The notes under the pieces: model-generated
The model's database searches: none
What the model was told of the DNA's origin: nothing
What the model saw: only the letters and a program-made list of their open reading frames with translations
Source of the DNA: Collinsella sp. AM17-1
GTDB taxonomy: Bacteria > Actinomycetota > Coriobacteriia > Coriobacteriales > Coriobacteriaceae
NCBI RefSeq assembly: GCF_003470665.1
Contig: NZ_QRJZ01000001.1
Span: forward strand, 13,401 to 77,400
Direction: 5' to 3'
Length of the DNA stretch: 64,000 nt
Made by a program: the position numbers and the translations under genes
Shown: positions 37,282 to 44,934 of the stretch, piece after piece
How positions within the stretch are numbered: the stretch's first letter is position 1
Layout: the number at the start of each line of letters is the position of its first letter

Positions 37282-37923
37282 TTACAGGCCCAAGATCTCC
37301 TTGACCTTGGCGATGATGACCTCGTCGGTGGCGTTGGCAAAGAAGTGCTCCTGGAAGTGCTCGCCGGCAAGTGCGCCCTTCACCAGGTCCTGATCGATCT
37401 CGCCCAGGACGTCGACGAGCGGGCGCATGGTCACAGCGCGCACGCCATCGAGGATCTTCTTGTTGCGCTGCTCGGGCTCAACGCGTTCGGCGGGGTAGCC
37501 GTTGCCCGAACCAAAGCCAAAGAGCTTCTCGAAGGTGTACTCGAGGTTGAGCTCCTGGCCCCAGCCGTTTTTGAGCGCGAAGGGCATGGCGACGGCGTTG
37601 CCATCGTTGACCTGGGCAAAGGTGTAGGCATCCAGCGGGTCGGCAACATGACCGCACAGCACGCCGGGGAAGGAGTTGCAGGCGAGCATGGCGCCCTCGC
37701 CGGTGCCGCAGCCAGTCACGACGTAGTCGGCGGCGCCGGAGTTCAGCAGCACGGCGGCAAGAATGCCGTTCTGCACGTAGGTGAGGGGCTTGGAGTCGGC
37801 GTCGGCATACATGCCATAGTTAAAGACGGTGTGGCCCATGGGCTCAACAACCTTCTTAAGTGCGGCCTCGATCATGGGGTTCTTAGAGTTCTGAGAGTTC
37901 TCGTTGATCAGAGCGATCTTCAT
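37282..37923 (-). CDS. RpiB/LacAB-family isomerase, probable DhuI (4-deoxy-L-threo-5-hexosulose-uronate ketol-isomerase)
   Basis: This 213-aa RpiB-fold protein (MKIALINENSQNSKNPMIEAAL, TGCGTGEGAMLACNSFPGVLCGHVADPLDAY) has the length of DhuI, the streptococcal enzyme that isomerises the unsaturated uronate product 5-keto-4-deoxyuronate to 3-deoxy-2,5-hexodiulosonate. The neighbouring kduD, same strand and upstream, supplies the next step, which strongly supports this role. There is no KduI-type cupin isomerase in the window. Function by homology and context. Confidence 0.82.
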   Translation of the reverse strand: MKIALINENSQNSKNPMIEAALKKVVEPMGHTVFNYGMYADADSKPLTYVQNGILAAVLLNSGAADYVVTGCGTGEGAMLACNSFPGVLCGHVADPLDAYTFAQVNDGNAVAMPFALKNGWGQELNLEYTFEKLFGFGSGNGYPAERVEPEQRNKKILDGVRAVTMRPLVDVLGEIDQDLVKGALAGEHFQEHFFANATDEVIIAKVKEILGL

Positions 37924-38007
37924 TTGAGTTAACCTTTCAACTTAGTTTTTCAGTTTTTGTTTCTGTATGCGGGCGGCGGTTAATCCGACCCGCGATGAGC
38001 TATGCGG

Positions 38008-38117
38008 GCAGTTGGCAGTTAAGTCTGCCGCGAGTTCCGCACGCAAAGGAAAGCACTTAATGTGCTTTCCGTCTTGCGCAGGACTGTCCGAGCAGCAGAC
38101 TTAACTGCCAACCGCCT
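38008..38117. repeat. Composite palindromic repeat between kduD and dhuI
   Basis: Outer arms of 22 bp (38008-38029 and 38096-38117, one mismatch) enclose an inner hairpin GGAAAGCAC/GTGCTTTCC (38049-38057 and 38063-38071). The whole can fold into a cruciform. It lies in the 206-bp gap of the kduD-dhuI unit; 37924-38007 otherwise contains a T-rich stretch upstream of dhuI. Confidence 0.7.
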
Positions 38118-38129
38118 CGCCCAGTTTCC

Positions 38130-38939
38130 TTATTGCGGCTGCTTGCCGATGTAGGCCAGGATGCCGCCATCGACGTACAGAATGTGCCCGTTGACAAAGT
38201 TCGATGCGTCGGAAGCCAGGAACACAGCGGGGCCCTTCAGGTCCTCGGGCGTGCCCCAACGGGCCGCCGGTGTCTTGGCAATGATGAACTGGTCAAACGG
38301 GTGACGGCTGCCGTCGGGCTGCGTCTCGCGCAGCGGCGCGGTTTGCGGTGTGGCGATATAGCCGGGCCCAATGCCGTTGCACTGGATATTGGCCTCGCCA
38401 AACTCGGAGCAGATGTTCTTGGTGAGCATCTTGAGTCCGCCCTTGGCGGCGGCATAGCCGGCGATGGTCTCGCGACCCAGTTCGCTCATCATCGAGCAGA
38501 TATTGATGATCTTGCCGTGGCCCTTGGCGATCATGCCGGGCAGGCAGGCCTTGGACACGATAAACGGTGCGTTGAGGTCGATATCGACGACGCGGCGGAA
38601 GTCCTCTGCACTCATGTCGAGCATCGGGGTGCGCTGGATGACGCCGGCGTTGTTGACCAGGATGTCGGGCGTGGTGCCAAAATCTGCCTCAATCTTGGCT
38701 ATGAGCTCGGCGACGACGGTCTCGTCGGTGACGTCGGCAACATAGCCGTGAGCATCAAAGCCCAGCTCACGGTAGTGCTTTTCGGCCTCGGCGACTTTGT
38801 CGGCGTGACGGGCGTTAAAGGCAATCTTGGCCCCGGCCTCACCGAGTGCCTCGGCAATGGCCATGCCAATACCGTAGGTGGCACCGGTCACGAGCGCGAC
38901 TTTGCCATCTAGGCGGAAGCTGTCCATAAGATCAGACAT
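38130..38939 (-). CDS. kduD: KduD-type short-chain dehydrogenase (2-keto-3-deoxy-D-gluconate dehydrogenase)
   Basis: KduD (also called DhuD) reduces 3-deoxy-D-glycero-2,5-hexodiulosonate to KDG. The 269-aa SDR protein has the Rossmann motif VALVTGATYGIGMAIAEAL, NNAGV, an active site Ser in CSMMSELG, and YAAAKGG, with the LYVDGG C-terminus. The ATG at 38939 follows GGAAGG; the frame runs upstream through the promoter but without homology. An operator of the GTGAACGTTCAC class lies 100 bp upstream. Confidence 0.92.
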   Translation of the reverse strand: MSDLMDSFRLDGKVALVTGATYGIGMAIAEALGEAGAKIAFNARHADKVAEAEKHYRELGFDAHGYVADVTDETVVAELIAKIEADFGTTPDILVNNAGVIQRTPMLDMSAEDFRRVVDIDLNAPFIVSKACLPGMIAKGHGKIINICSMMSELGRETIAGYAAAKGGLKMLTKNICSEFGEANIQCNGIGPGYIATPQTAPLRETQPDGSRHPFDQFIIAKTPAARWGTPEDLKGPAVFLASDASNFVNGHILYVDGGILAYIGKQPQ

Positions 38940-38955
38940 AGCAATCCTTCCTAAA

Positions 38956-39073
38956 GAAACGTTCATCTTTATGAGTCCTACTTCTAATACAAGCTCAGTA
39001 TAGGAGAAGCAGAGGAATTTACTCGCAGCTTTTCCTAGAATCAGGTGAACGTTCACTTTTAAAAGGCGAACGG
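38956..39073 (-). promoter_or_regulatory. kduD control region with LacI-type operators
   Basis: AGGTGAACGTTCACTT (39043-39058) and a degenerate copy with core AACGTTCA (38958-38965, 17 bp before the start codon) are spaced about 85 bp. A single CCGTT box on the minus strand (39073-39069) precedes the main operator, without the second box seen at the other promoters. The stretch 39074-39328 up to gntR shows nothing else I recognise. Confidence 0.55.
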
Positions 39074-39328
39074 TTGTGGCCGATTGTCGCGATGCCCGCC
39101 ATTCGCTCTGTGCCTGTGCACTCTCCGCAATCATGTTGCGGTTGTAGGGCAGGTGCAAACACATCGCATCGTGTGCCGCGGTGGGCTTGCGCGCTTTGTG
39201 GCCATGCTTGCCATCTGCGGCTCGAAGGGGAGGCGACATGCTCATAACCTGTGCGGGGAGCGTCGCAGGATGCGATAGTATTACGTGGAGAGATATTCGA
39301 CAAACTGTGGGCTTCATCCGAGGGCTTT

Positions 39329-40021
39329 ATGGAACAACACCAGCATTATCAGAGCCTGCAAGATCAGGCATACAACGCACTGCGCTCCAAGATCATCTAT
39401 GCCGAGCTCAGGCCCGGCACGCGCCTTTCGGCGATTGGTCTGGAAAAGGAGACGGGGATCGGGCGCACGCCCATTCGCGAGTCTTTTGTGCGCCTGCGCG
39501 AGCAGGAGCTGGTGGAAACGCGTCCCAAAAGCGGCACCTATGTCTCAAAAATCAGCATGGAGCACGCCGAGAACGCCTGTTTCTTGCGCGAGAAACTCGA
39601 GAGAAGCGTGCTTATTAAATGCTGCTCTGCCGCCACGCCCGAGCAAAAGCAGCGGCTCGAGCAGATTCTTGCCGAGTCCGAATCGCTCGACCATAGCGAA
39701 ACGCGTCGCTTTTTCGACCTGGATAACCTGTTCCATGAGACGTGTTTCGTGATTGCTGGCCGTCACATGTTGTGGGATTGGATGAAGAGCGTCAACACGC
39801 ATTTTGAGCGATACAACTGGTTGCGTATGGTGTCGCAGGATCTGGATTGGGAGCCGATTCGTCGGCAGCATCGCCGGATTCTCGAGGCCATTAAGAGGGG
39901 CGATACCGACGCGGCGAGCTATCTGGCAGAGACACACCTGCACTTGATGCCCGAAGAGCAAGGTCCGGTTATCGCTTTGCATCCCGACTATTTTGAGCTG
40001 TCCAAAGACTCGGCCATCTAA
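39329..40021 (+). CDS. GntR-family regulator (FadR/FCD subfamily)
   Basis: This 230-aa protein has an N-terminal winged helix (about 10-75, SLQDQAYNALRSKIIYAELRPGTRLSAIGLEKETGIGRTPIRESFVRLREQELVETRPKSG) and an FCD-type helical ligand domain with DLDNLFHETCF and HRRILEAIKRGD. Such regulators often control uronate pathways (UxuR/ExuR type). It is divergent from kduD, which it may regulate. The ATG at 39329 follows GAGGG; an earlier in-frame ATG at 39251 is less well supported. Confidence 0.85.
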   Translation: MEQHQHYQSLQDQAYNALRSKIIYAELRPGTRLSAIGLEKETGIGRTPIRESFVRLREQELVETRPKSGTYVSKISMEHAENACFLREKLERSVLIKCCSAATPEQKQRLEQILAESESLDHSETRRFFDLDNLFHETCFVIAGRHMLWDWMKSVNTHFERYNWLRMVSQDLDWEPIRRQHRRILEAIKRGDTDAASYLAETHLHLMPEEQGPVIALHPDYFELSKDSAI

Positions 40022-40143
40022 TCGTCTCCCCCATAAGTCGCGATGAAATAGGGGTTGTTGTGCTGCCCAGGTGGTGCAGACGCCCCCCCCAGTTCACTCA
40101 CGAGCTCGGGGCCTTTTTCGTCCGGATTGTTGACGTATTGCCG

Positions 40144-40275
40144 AACGAAAATAGTTTGCGTTTGGTAATAAGCGTACGAAAGCGCAGTTTCCATTCTCAT
40201 TTCGGACGCAAATCAAGACGCAAACCGTTTGCGTCTTGGTATATTTAGTACGCAAACGGTTTTCGTCTTATAATA
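40144..40275. promoter_or_regulatory. Array of ACGCAAAC palindromic operators before the AlbA-type regulator
   Basis: Three related dyads occur at 40144-40165, 40215-40237 and 40250-40269. The central one is a perfect 11-bp-arm palindrome, AAGACGCAAAC-C-GTTTGCGTCTT. The last runs into a consensus TATAAT (40270-40275) 36 bp before the start codon at 40312. The array probably mediates autoregulation by the downstream protein. 40022-40143 contains a C8 run and nothing recognised. Confidence 0.6.
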
Positions 40276-40311
40276 TGGTCATGAATGGTACGAAACGAAG
40301 AGGTTGGGCGT

Positions 40312-41565
40312 ATGGTTGTTAGAGAGAGCCCTACAGTCGAATACAAGGAAAGCGTTACGCCGACGTTTCTTAAAACGGTGAGCGCTTATGCAAACTACGG
40401 GACGGGCAAGATTGAGTTTGGCGTTGATGACGAGGGCGTGGCTGTCGGCCTTACAGATCCGGTCGCAGAGTGTCTCCGCATTGAGAACATGATTAATGAC
40501 AGCTTGGATCCCGCTCCCCGTTACACGCTCGAGCCCGATGAGAAACACGGGACCGTAATCCTTACGGTTTATGAGGGACAGGACAAACCCTATCGAAGCA
40601 AGGGAAAGGCCTACAGGCGAAACGATTCGGCAACGGTGGAGGTCGACCGGTTTGAGTATGGCAGGTTGACGCTCGAAGGCAGCAACGTAACGTTCGACGC
40701 GCTCACGTCGACTCGCCAGGACTTGAGTTTTTGCACGCTCGAGCAAAAGTGTGTTGAACATCTCGGCATTTCTGAGCTAACGTCGGATATTATGCGCACG
40801 CTTCGCTTGCTCGGTAAGGACGGCTATACCAACGCTGCGGCGATTTTGGCGGATAAGAATGATTTTCCTGGCATCGACTGCGTCCGTTTTGGTGATACCG
40901 AGGATGTGATCTTGGATCGTGAGTCGGCGACAAATGTATCCGCAATTGAACAGGTGGACAGGGCGGTGGCTATGTTTGCACGCTACTACCGTTATGAACG
41001 TATCGAAGGGATGGAACGCGTCCAAACCGATCGAATTCCTCTCGAGGCGTTTCGCGAAGCCGTTGCAAACGCTTTGGTGCATCGGACGTGGGACGTTCGA
41101 GCGAATGTTCAAATTGCCCTGTACGACGATCGCGTCGTTGTCACTTCGCCCGGATCGCTGCCTGCCGGTTTGACGACGGAACAATACCTGTATGGGCAGA
41201 TATCCGTGCTTAGAAACCCAATTGTCGCCGAGGTCTTTTTAAAGCTGGATTACATCGAGAAATTTGGCACGGGAATCGCGCGAATCAGGCGTGCGTATCG
41301 AGATTCTTTAAGCCGACCGGTATTTGATGTTCGCGGCGGCATGGTGACCGTCACATTGCCCGTTATCGATGCCTTTGAGGGGTCTGAGGAAGAGGCCCAG
41401 GTTCTCAAGGCTTTGCCGGTCGGACGAATAATGTCGCGGGGCGAGATTGAGCAGCAGACGGGGTTGAGCCGCGCGCGTGCGTTGACGGCGCTTGAATCGC
41501 TGATTGGGCGGAACGCGGTTGTAAAGCGGGGGACGGGGCGTTCCACGAAATACGAGCGCGCATAG
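40312..41565 (+). CDS. AlbA_2/Schlafen-type domain and HATPase domain transcriptional regulator
   Basis: This 417-aa protein has an N-terminal AlbA_2-like domain (ESPTVEYKES, then SAYANYGTGKIEFGVDDEGVAVGL), a central GHKL-type ATPase module (PLEAFREAVANALVHRTWDVRANVQIALYDDRVVVTSPGSLPAGLT, with NPIVAEVFLKLDYIEKFGTGIARI) and a C-terminal winged helix. These proteins are widespread, poorly characterised regulators often linked to stress or phage defence. GAAGAGG supports the ATG at 40312. Its own promoter carries a palindrome array; surrounding genes are KDG metabolism, so its cargo role there is doubtful. Confidence 0.8.
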   Translation: MVVRESPTVEYKESVTPTFLKTVSAYANYGTGKIEFGVDDEGVAVGLTDPVAECLRIENMINDSLDPAPRYTLEPDEKHGTVILTVYEGQDKPYRSKGKAYRRNDSATVEVDRFEYGRLTLEGSNVTFDALTSTRQDLSFCTLEQKCVEHLGISELTSDIMRTLRLLGKDGYTNAAAILADKNDFPGIDCVRFGDTEDVILDRESATNVSAIEQVDRAVAMFARYYRYERIEGMERVQTDRIPLEAFREAVANALVHRTWDVRANVQIALYDDRVVVTSPGSLPAGLTTEQYLYGQISVLRNPIVAEVFLKLDYIEKFGTGIARIRRAYRDSLSRPVFDVRGGMVTVTLPVIDAFEGSEEEAQVLKALPVGRIMSRGEIEQQTGLSRARALTALESLIGRNAVVKRGTGRSTKYERA

Positions 41566-41587
41566 GCCAAAAGAACCATATTGCAAG

Positions 41588-41621
41588 ACAGGCCCCAAGC
41601 CTTTGCCCGCTTGGGGCCTGT
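41588..41621. terminator. Terminator between the AlbA-type gene and yczE
   Basis: ACAGGCCCCAAGC (41588-41600) pairs perfectly with GCTTGGGGCCTGT (41609-41621). T content after it is modest; it can serve both strands. Confidence 0.7.
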
Positions 41622-41648
41622 TGTATGTTGGCTGGCAGCGGTCGATTT

Positions 41649-41686
41649 ATAGCAAGATATAGCAACGTTAGTGAGATATAGCAACG
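41649..41686. repeat. Short TATAGC direct repeats
   Basis: TATAGC occurs four times within about 38 bp, with ATATAGCAACGT twice. The cluster is AT-rich and lies in the 156-bp gap after the AlbA-type gene. Significance unclear. Confidence 0.35.
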
Positions 41687-41721
41687 TATAGCGCTGTTCG
41701 CGGGCTCTTACGGTGGTGCTA

Positions 41722-42399
41722 TTATCCGAATGCCGCGCGGATAAAGTGCTGGGCGAAGAGCTTGTTGGCGACGTTGATGACGTGGCCCAAGAACAGCGCC
41801 GAGATGGCTGTGGTCACGCCAAAGCCGCCTAGGTTGTGCATGAGCGCGAGCGACAGAATGAGGGACACGGCGACATGTGAGCAGTCGAACACGACTTTTA
41901 CGTCGCCAAAGCGGCGTTTAAGCTTTTCGGCAATGACCTGCACCAAGCCGTCGGGCGCGTTGGGGACAACGCCCATGTTGACGACGAGACTTACGCCAAA
42001 TGCGGTGACAGCGAGGGAGAGCAGCATGGTCGCAACCTGTGCGGGGAGTGCCGTGGGATGCAGTGGGTTGACCGCCATGAAGAAATCGGTGAAGCCGCCG
42101 ATGAGCGTCGAGAAAAAGATTTCGAGAAGAATGCGAAGTTGAAACTCGCGGCGGAGGATAACAGCCTGCGCGGCGATGTAAGCAACGTAGGTCGCAGTGA
42201 TCCAAAAACCGAGTGTTTTGCCGGTGAGCATGGACAGAGTTGTGGCGAAGCAGGTGAGCGCTGCCACCCCAAGCCCCGATGCTGTCTGGATGCTCATGCC
42301 GAGTGCCAAAATGGCAACGCCGGCAAGATACATGAGCATCCTGATGACTGTGTGGAACCAATCTATATTCTCGCCATTCATTACGATGAGCGGCCGCAT
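41722..42399 (-). CDS. YczE/YitT-like integral membrane protein
   Basis: This 225-aa protein has about five or six hydrophobic helices and the YczE-like pattern (MLMYLAGVAILALGMSIQTASGLG, GFTDFFMAVNP, VPNAPDGLVQVIAEKLKRRFG). Function of this family is unknown; it is often near uncharacterised transport or Sfp-type genes. The ATG at 42399 has AAAGGAAGG upstream; the longer frame lacks homology. It lies downstream of kdgA after a gap with several hairpins. Confidence 0.72.
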   Translation of the reverse strand: MRPLIVMNGENIDWFHTVIRMLMYLAGVAILALGMSIQTASGLGVAALTCFATTLSMLTGKTLGFWITATYVAYIAAQAVILRREFQLRILLEIFFSTLIGGFTDFFMAVNPLHPTALPAQVATMLLSLAVTAFGVSLVVNMGVVPNAPDGLVQVIAEKLKRRFGDVKVVFDCSHVAVSLILSLALMHNLGGFGVTTAISALFLGHVINVANKLFAQHFIRAAFG

Positions 42400-42439
42400 G
42401 TCGTGACCTTCCTTTCGGAATTTGGGAGATGCAGTAAAG

Positions 42440-42504
42440 GCTGCGGCGCCGCTTGGGGGAAAAGATCGGAAGCAAGGATCCATTCCTCCAGACGGCGCCG
42501 CAGC
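42440..42504. repeat. Palindrome upstream of yczE
   Basis: Perfect 12-bp arms, GCTGCGGCGCCG (42440-42451) and its complement (42493-42504), flank 41 bp. It lies 41-105 bp before the yczE start and could fold in its leader. Confidence 0.5.
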
Positions 42505-42571
42505 TGTTTGGGTGACATGGCTTTTGTCGAAGTGGCTTAGTTGAGTGCGCCTGCCAGCCGCATAAACAAAG

Positions 42572-42698
42572 CGGCTCGGGGGCGTGTCGCTTCCGTCACG
42601 TTCTATCAGCATACAAGACGGTTTCGGTTCTTGTTCGTGACGGAAACGGCGCGCTTCCGAGCCGTTTTAGGGGGGGGCGCGACCGAGGCCGCGCCCCC
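42572..42698. terminator. Two hairpins downstream of kdgA
   Basis: A long imperfect palindrome (42572-42600 with 42636-42664, including TTCCGTCACG and its complement) is followed by GGGGGCGCG (42673-42681) pairing with CGCGCCCCC (42690-42698). Read from kdgA on the minus strand, the second hairpin comes first and ends in CCTAAAA, so it likely limits readthrough to yczE. The 371-bp gap holds nothing else beyond the upstream palindrome. Confidence 0.6.
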
Positions 42699-42770
42699 AT
42701 GATAGAGAGCGAGTCAAGCGGGGAAGTCAAGTAGAAAATCTACCATTTCACCCCGTCTCAGGCGGCAGGG

Positions 42771-43412
42771 TTAGCCGCGGACCTTCTTGACGACGTCCAT
42801 GGCCTCGCGGGCGATCTGCTCGACCTTGGAGAAGTCGCCGTCGGCGAACAGGGCCGGCTTGACCATCCAGGTGCCACCGCAGGCGATGATGGCGCTGGAG
42901 CTCAGGTACTCCTCGACGTTGGCGGTGCTCACGCCGCCGGTGGGCATAAAGCGATGGCCGACAAACGGAGCGGCGAGGGCCTTGATGGTGTTGAGGCCGC
43001 CATACTGGGCCGCGGGGAAGAACTTGGTGACCTTGAGGCCGAGGTTCTCGGCGGCGGTGACCTCGGAGGGGGTCACGGTGCCGGGCAGCACGGGCAGGTC
43101 GATGTCGATGCAGTGCTTCACGACGTCCTCGTTGTAACCCGGGGAGACGATGAACTTGGCACCGGCGGCGCGGGCCTGCTCAACCTGCTCGACGGTCAGG
43201 ACGGTGCCGGCGCCAACGCACATCTCGGGCTCGGCGGCGGCCATAGCGGTGATGCACTCGGCGGCGCAGGCGGTGCGGAAGGTGACCTCGGCGGACTTCA
43301 TACCAGCTGCCATAAGGGCGTGAGCGAGCGGAGCGGCGTCCTCGACCTTGTCGAGCACGACGACAGGCACGATGCCCAGGGATTCAAGCGTGGTGTAGAA
43401 CTGATCGAACAT
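42771..43412 (-). CDS. kdgA: 2-keto-3-deoxy-6-phosphogluconate aldolase (Eda/KdgA)
   Basis: The aldolase splits KDPG to pyruvate and glyceraldehyde-3-phosphate, ending the uronate route. The 213-aa TIM-barrel protein shows GMKSAEVTFRTACA (catalytic Glu), VGAGTVLT, PGTVTPSEV and LKVTKFFPAAQYGG (Schiff-base Lys), and PTGGV. The ATG at 43412 follows AAAGGAAC. It is downstream of kdgK on the same strand. Confidence 0.95.
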   Translation of the reverse strand: MFDQFYTTLESLGIVPVVVLDKVEDAAPLAHALMAAGMKSAEVTFRTACAAECITAMAAAEPEMCVGAGTVLTVEQVEQARAAGAKFIVSPGYNEDVVKHCIDIDLPVLPGTVTPSEVTAAENLGLKVTKFFPAAQYGGLNTIKALAAPFVGHRFMPTGGVSTANVEEYLSSSAIIACGGTWMVKPALFADGDFSKVEQIAREAMDVVKKVRG

Positions 43413-43471
43413 GGTGTTCCTTTCGATGTGAGGCGCGCACGGGCGCATGATTGCTAAATGTGCTGGTCAAG

Positions 43472-43649
43472 AGCCGGTTTTGGATTGGTTATCGGAGGCA
43501 CTGCTTGGGGTTCAAGCAATTCCAAAACCGGCTGCGCGACCAGTCGTATAGGGAATGCCGGGCAAAACCGGAATGGGACTGGTGGTTTTGCCCGACCGGA
43601 AAGATCGGGGAGCGGGCCGCAGGGGTATGGGTATGGAAAGCTGCGGCCC
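43472..43649. repeat. Three consecutive palindromes between kdgK and kdgA
   Basis: Pairs are 43472-43487 with 43517-43533 (AGCCGGTTTTGGA arms, one bulge), 43558-43569 with 43584-43594 (GGGCAAAACC arms), and 43614-43622 with 43641-43649 (GGGCCGCAG arms). The first two share an AAAACCGG core. They fill the 253-bp gap and probably tune kdgA expression by termination or mRNA stability. Confidence 0.6.
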
Positions 43650-43665
43650 GCGGAATGGAGACGGC

Positions 43666-44700
43666 TTAGCGCGCAACGCGAGTGCCACCGTCGGCGGCGT
43701 TGGCGACGGCTGCGATCTCGTCTGCGGTCACCAAGTTGGAATCGCCCTTGATGGTGAGCTTGAGGATCGAGGCCGCAATCGCGTAGTTGACGGCGTCCTG
43801 TGGGTCAAAGTCGTTGATGAGGGCATGGACGAGTCCGGCGTTGAAAGCATCGCCGGCGGCAACGCCCTCGAGCACGTGCACGTCGTGAGCAGGGGAGAAC
43901 CAGTGCTCGCCGCTCTCGGCGTCAAAGAGCATGCCCATCCAGATGGAGCGCTCGACGCAGGAGATGTTGCGGACGACCGAGGCGACCTTCTTGCAACCGT
44001 ACTCGGCGCAGATCTGACGGGCCATCTCGACGTAGGTGTCGCGCTCCTCGATTCCGTGGGCAAGGGAGCCGGAGACGCAGGTCATACCGAGGCCGGCAGG
44101 CGCGTCCTCGTCGTTGGCGATGCAGATGTCGACGAGCGGCAGGAGTTCCTTCATGGTGGCCTGCGACTTCTCGGGCGACCACATCTTGCCGCGATAGTTC
44201 ACGTCGCACACGGTGGTGATGCCCTTGGCGCGGCAAGCGGTGAGGGCATCCTTGCAGGCAGCGGCCATCTCGTCGGACACGGCGGGCGTCACGCCAGAGA
44301 AGTAGAAGACATCGACGCCCTTGAGGATTTCGTCCCAATCAAAGACGTCGCGCTTGGCCATGTTGATGGCGGAATACTTGCGGTCGTAGACGCAGCCGTT
44401 GCCGCGCTGCGAGGCGCCAACCTCAAACACATAGGAGCCAAGACGGTCGCCCTGACGCACAACGCGCGTGGTGTCAACGTCGTAAACCTTGAGCGAACGC
44501 AGGGCGCACTCGCCCAGACGGTTGGCCGGGACAACGGAGACGTAAGCGGCTTTGTCGCCCTGATAGGCCAGGGAAAGCGCGGTGTTGGCCTCGGCGCCGC
44601 CGTAGCGGACATCAAACTCGGTCGCCTGCTCAATGCGCAGATGGTCTTTGGGCGAGAGCCTCATCATGATCTCGCCGAAGGTAAGAACCGTTTTACCCAT
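43666..44700 (-). CDS. kdgK: 2-keto-3-deoxygluconate kinase KdgK
   Basis: KdgK phosphorylates KDG to KDPG. The 344-aa PfkB/ribokinase-family protein has LTFGEIMMRLSP at the N-terminus, YGGAEANTALSLA (substrate-binding), and LEGVAAGDAFNAGLVHAL (the anion hole and catalytic Asp). AAGGAG supports the ATG at 44700. It is divergent from a LacI gene across operators and a large hairpin. Confidence 0.93.
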   Translation of the reverse strand: MGKTVLTFGEIMMRLSPKDHLRIEQATEFDVRYGGAEANTALSLAYQGDKAAYVSVVPANRLGECALRSLKVYDVDTTRVVRQGDRLGSYVFEVGASQRGNGCVYDRKYSAINMAKRDVFDWDEILKGVDVFYFSGVTPAVSDEMAAACKDALTACRAKGITTVCDVNYRGKMWSPEKSQATMKELLPLVDICIANDEDAPAGLGMTCVSGSLAHGIEERDTYVEMARQICAEYGCKKVASVVRNISCVERSIWMGMLFDAESGEHWFSPAHDVHVLEGVAAGDAFNAGLVHALINDFDPQDAVNYAIAASILKLTIKGDSNLVTADEIAAVANAADGGTRVAR

Positions 44701-44743
44701 GGTCGCGCAGCTCCTTCTTGCTCGTGCGTACACCTTTGATATG

Positions 44744-44801
44744 GCGTTGGCACGGAGGTGCCAAGACGGTAGGGTGCATCTTTGCACCTCCGTGCCAACG
44801 C
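44744..44801. repeat. Perfect 18-bp-arm hairpin in the kdgK leader
   Basis: GCGTTGGCACGGAGGTGC (44744-44761) and its exact complement (44784-44801) enclose a 22-bp loop. Read toward kdgK, it lies in the expected 5' untranslated region. No T run follows, so an ordinary terminator is unlikely. Confidence 0.65.
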
Positions 44802-44805
44802 TTGC

Positions 44806-44832
44806 CGAAATCGGTTTACGAAATCGGTTTCG
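44806..44832. promoter_or_regulatory. Tandem LacI-type operators between kdgK and its divergent regulator
   Basis: CGAAATCGGTTTACG (44806-44820) and CGAAATCGGTTTCG (44819-44832) overlap. The second has perfect purine/pyrimidine symmetry around a central CG, typical of LacI operators. They lie between the divergent genes and upstream of a TAGTAT -10-like sequence (44843-44848) for the regulator. Confidence 0.6.
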
Positions 44833-44934
44833 TTTCGAGTTGTAGTATACTCACCTACAGCGTTTTGCAACCGAGATTTTTAAAAAATGCCTAAAATGGC
44901 TCAGACTGCTGACGATTGGGAAACGGGGTGCGCC

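Noticed and set aside
37282-37923. Ribose-5-phosphate isomerase B
   Set aside because: The 213-aa length and KduD neighbour fit DhuI better; RpiB is usually about 150 aa.
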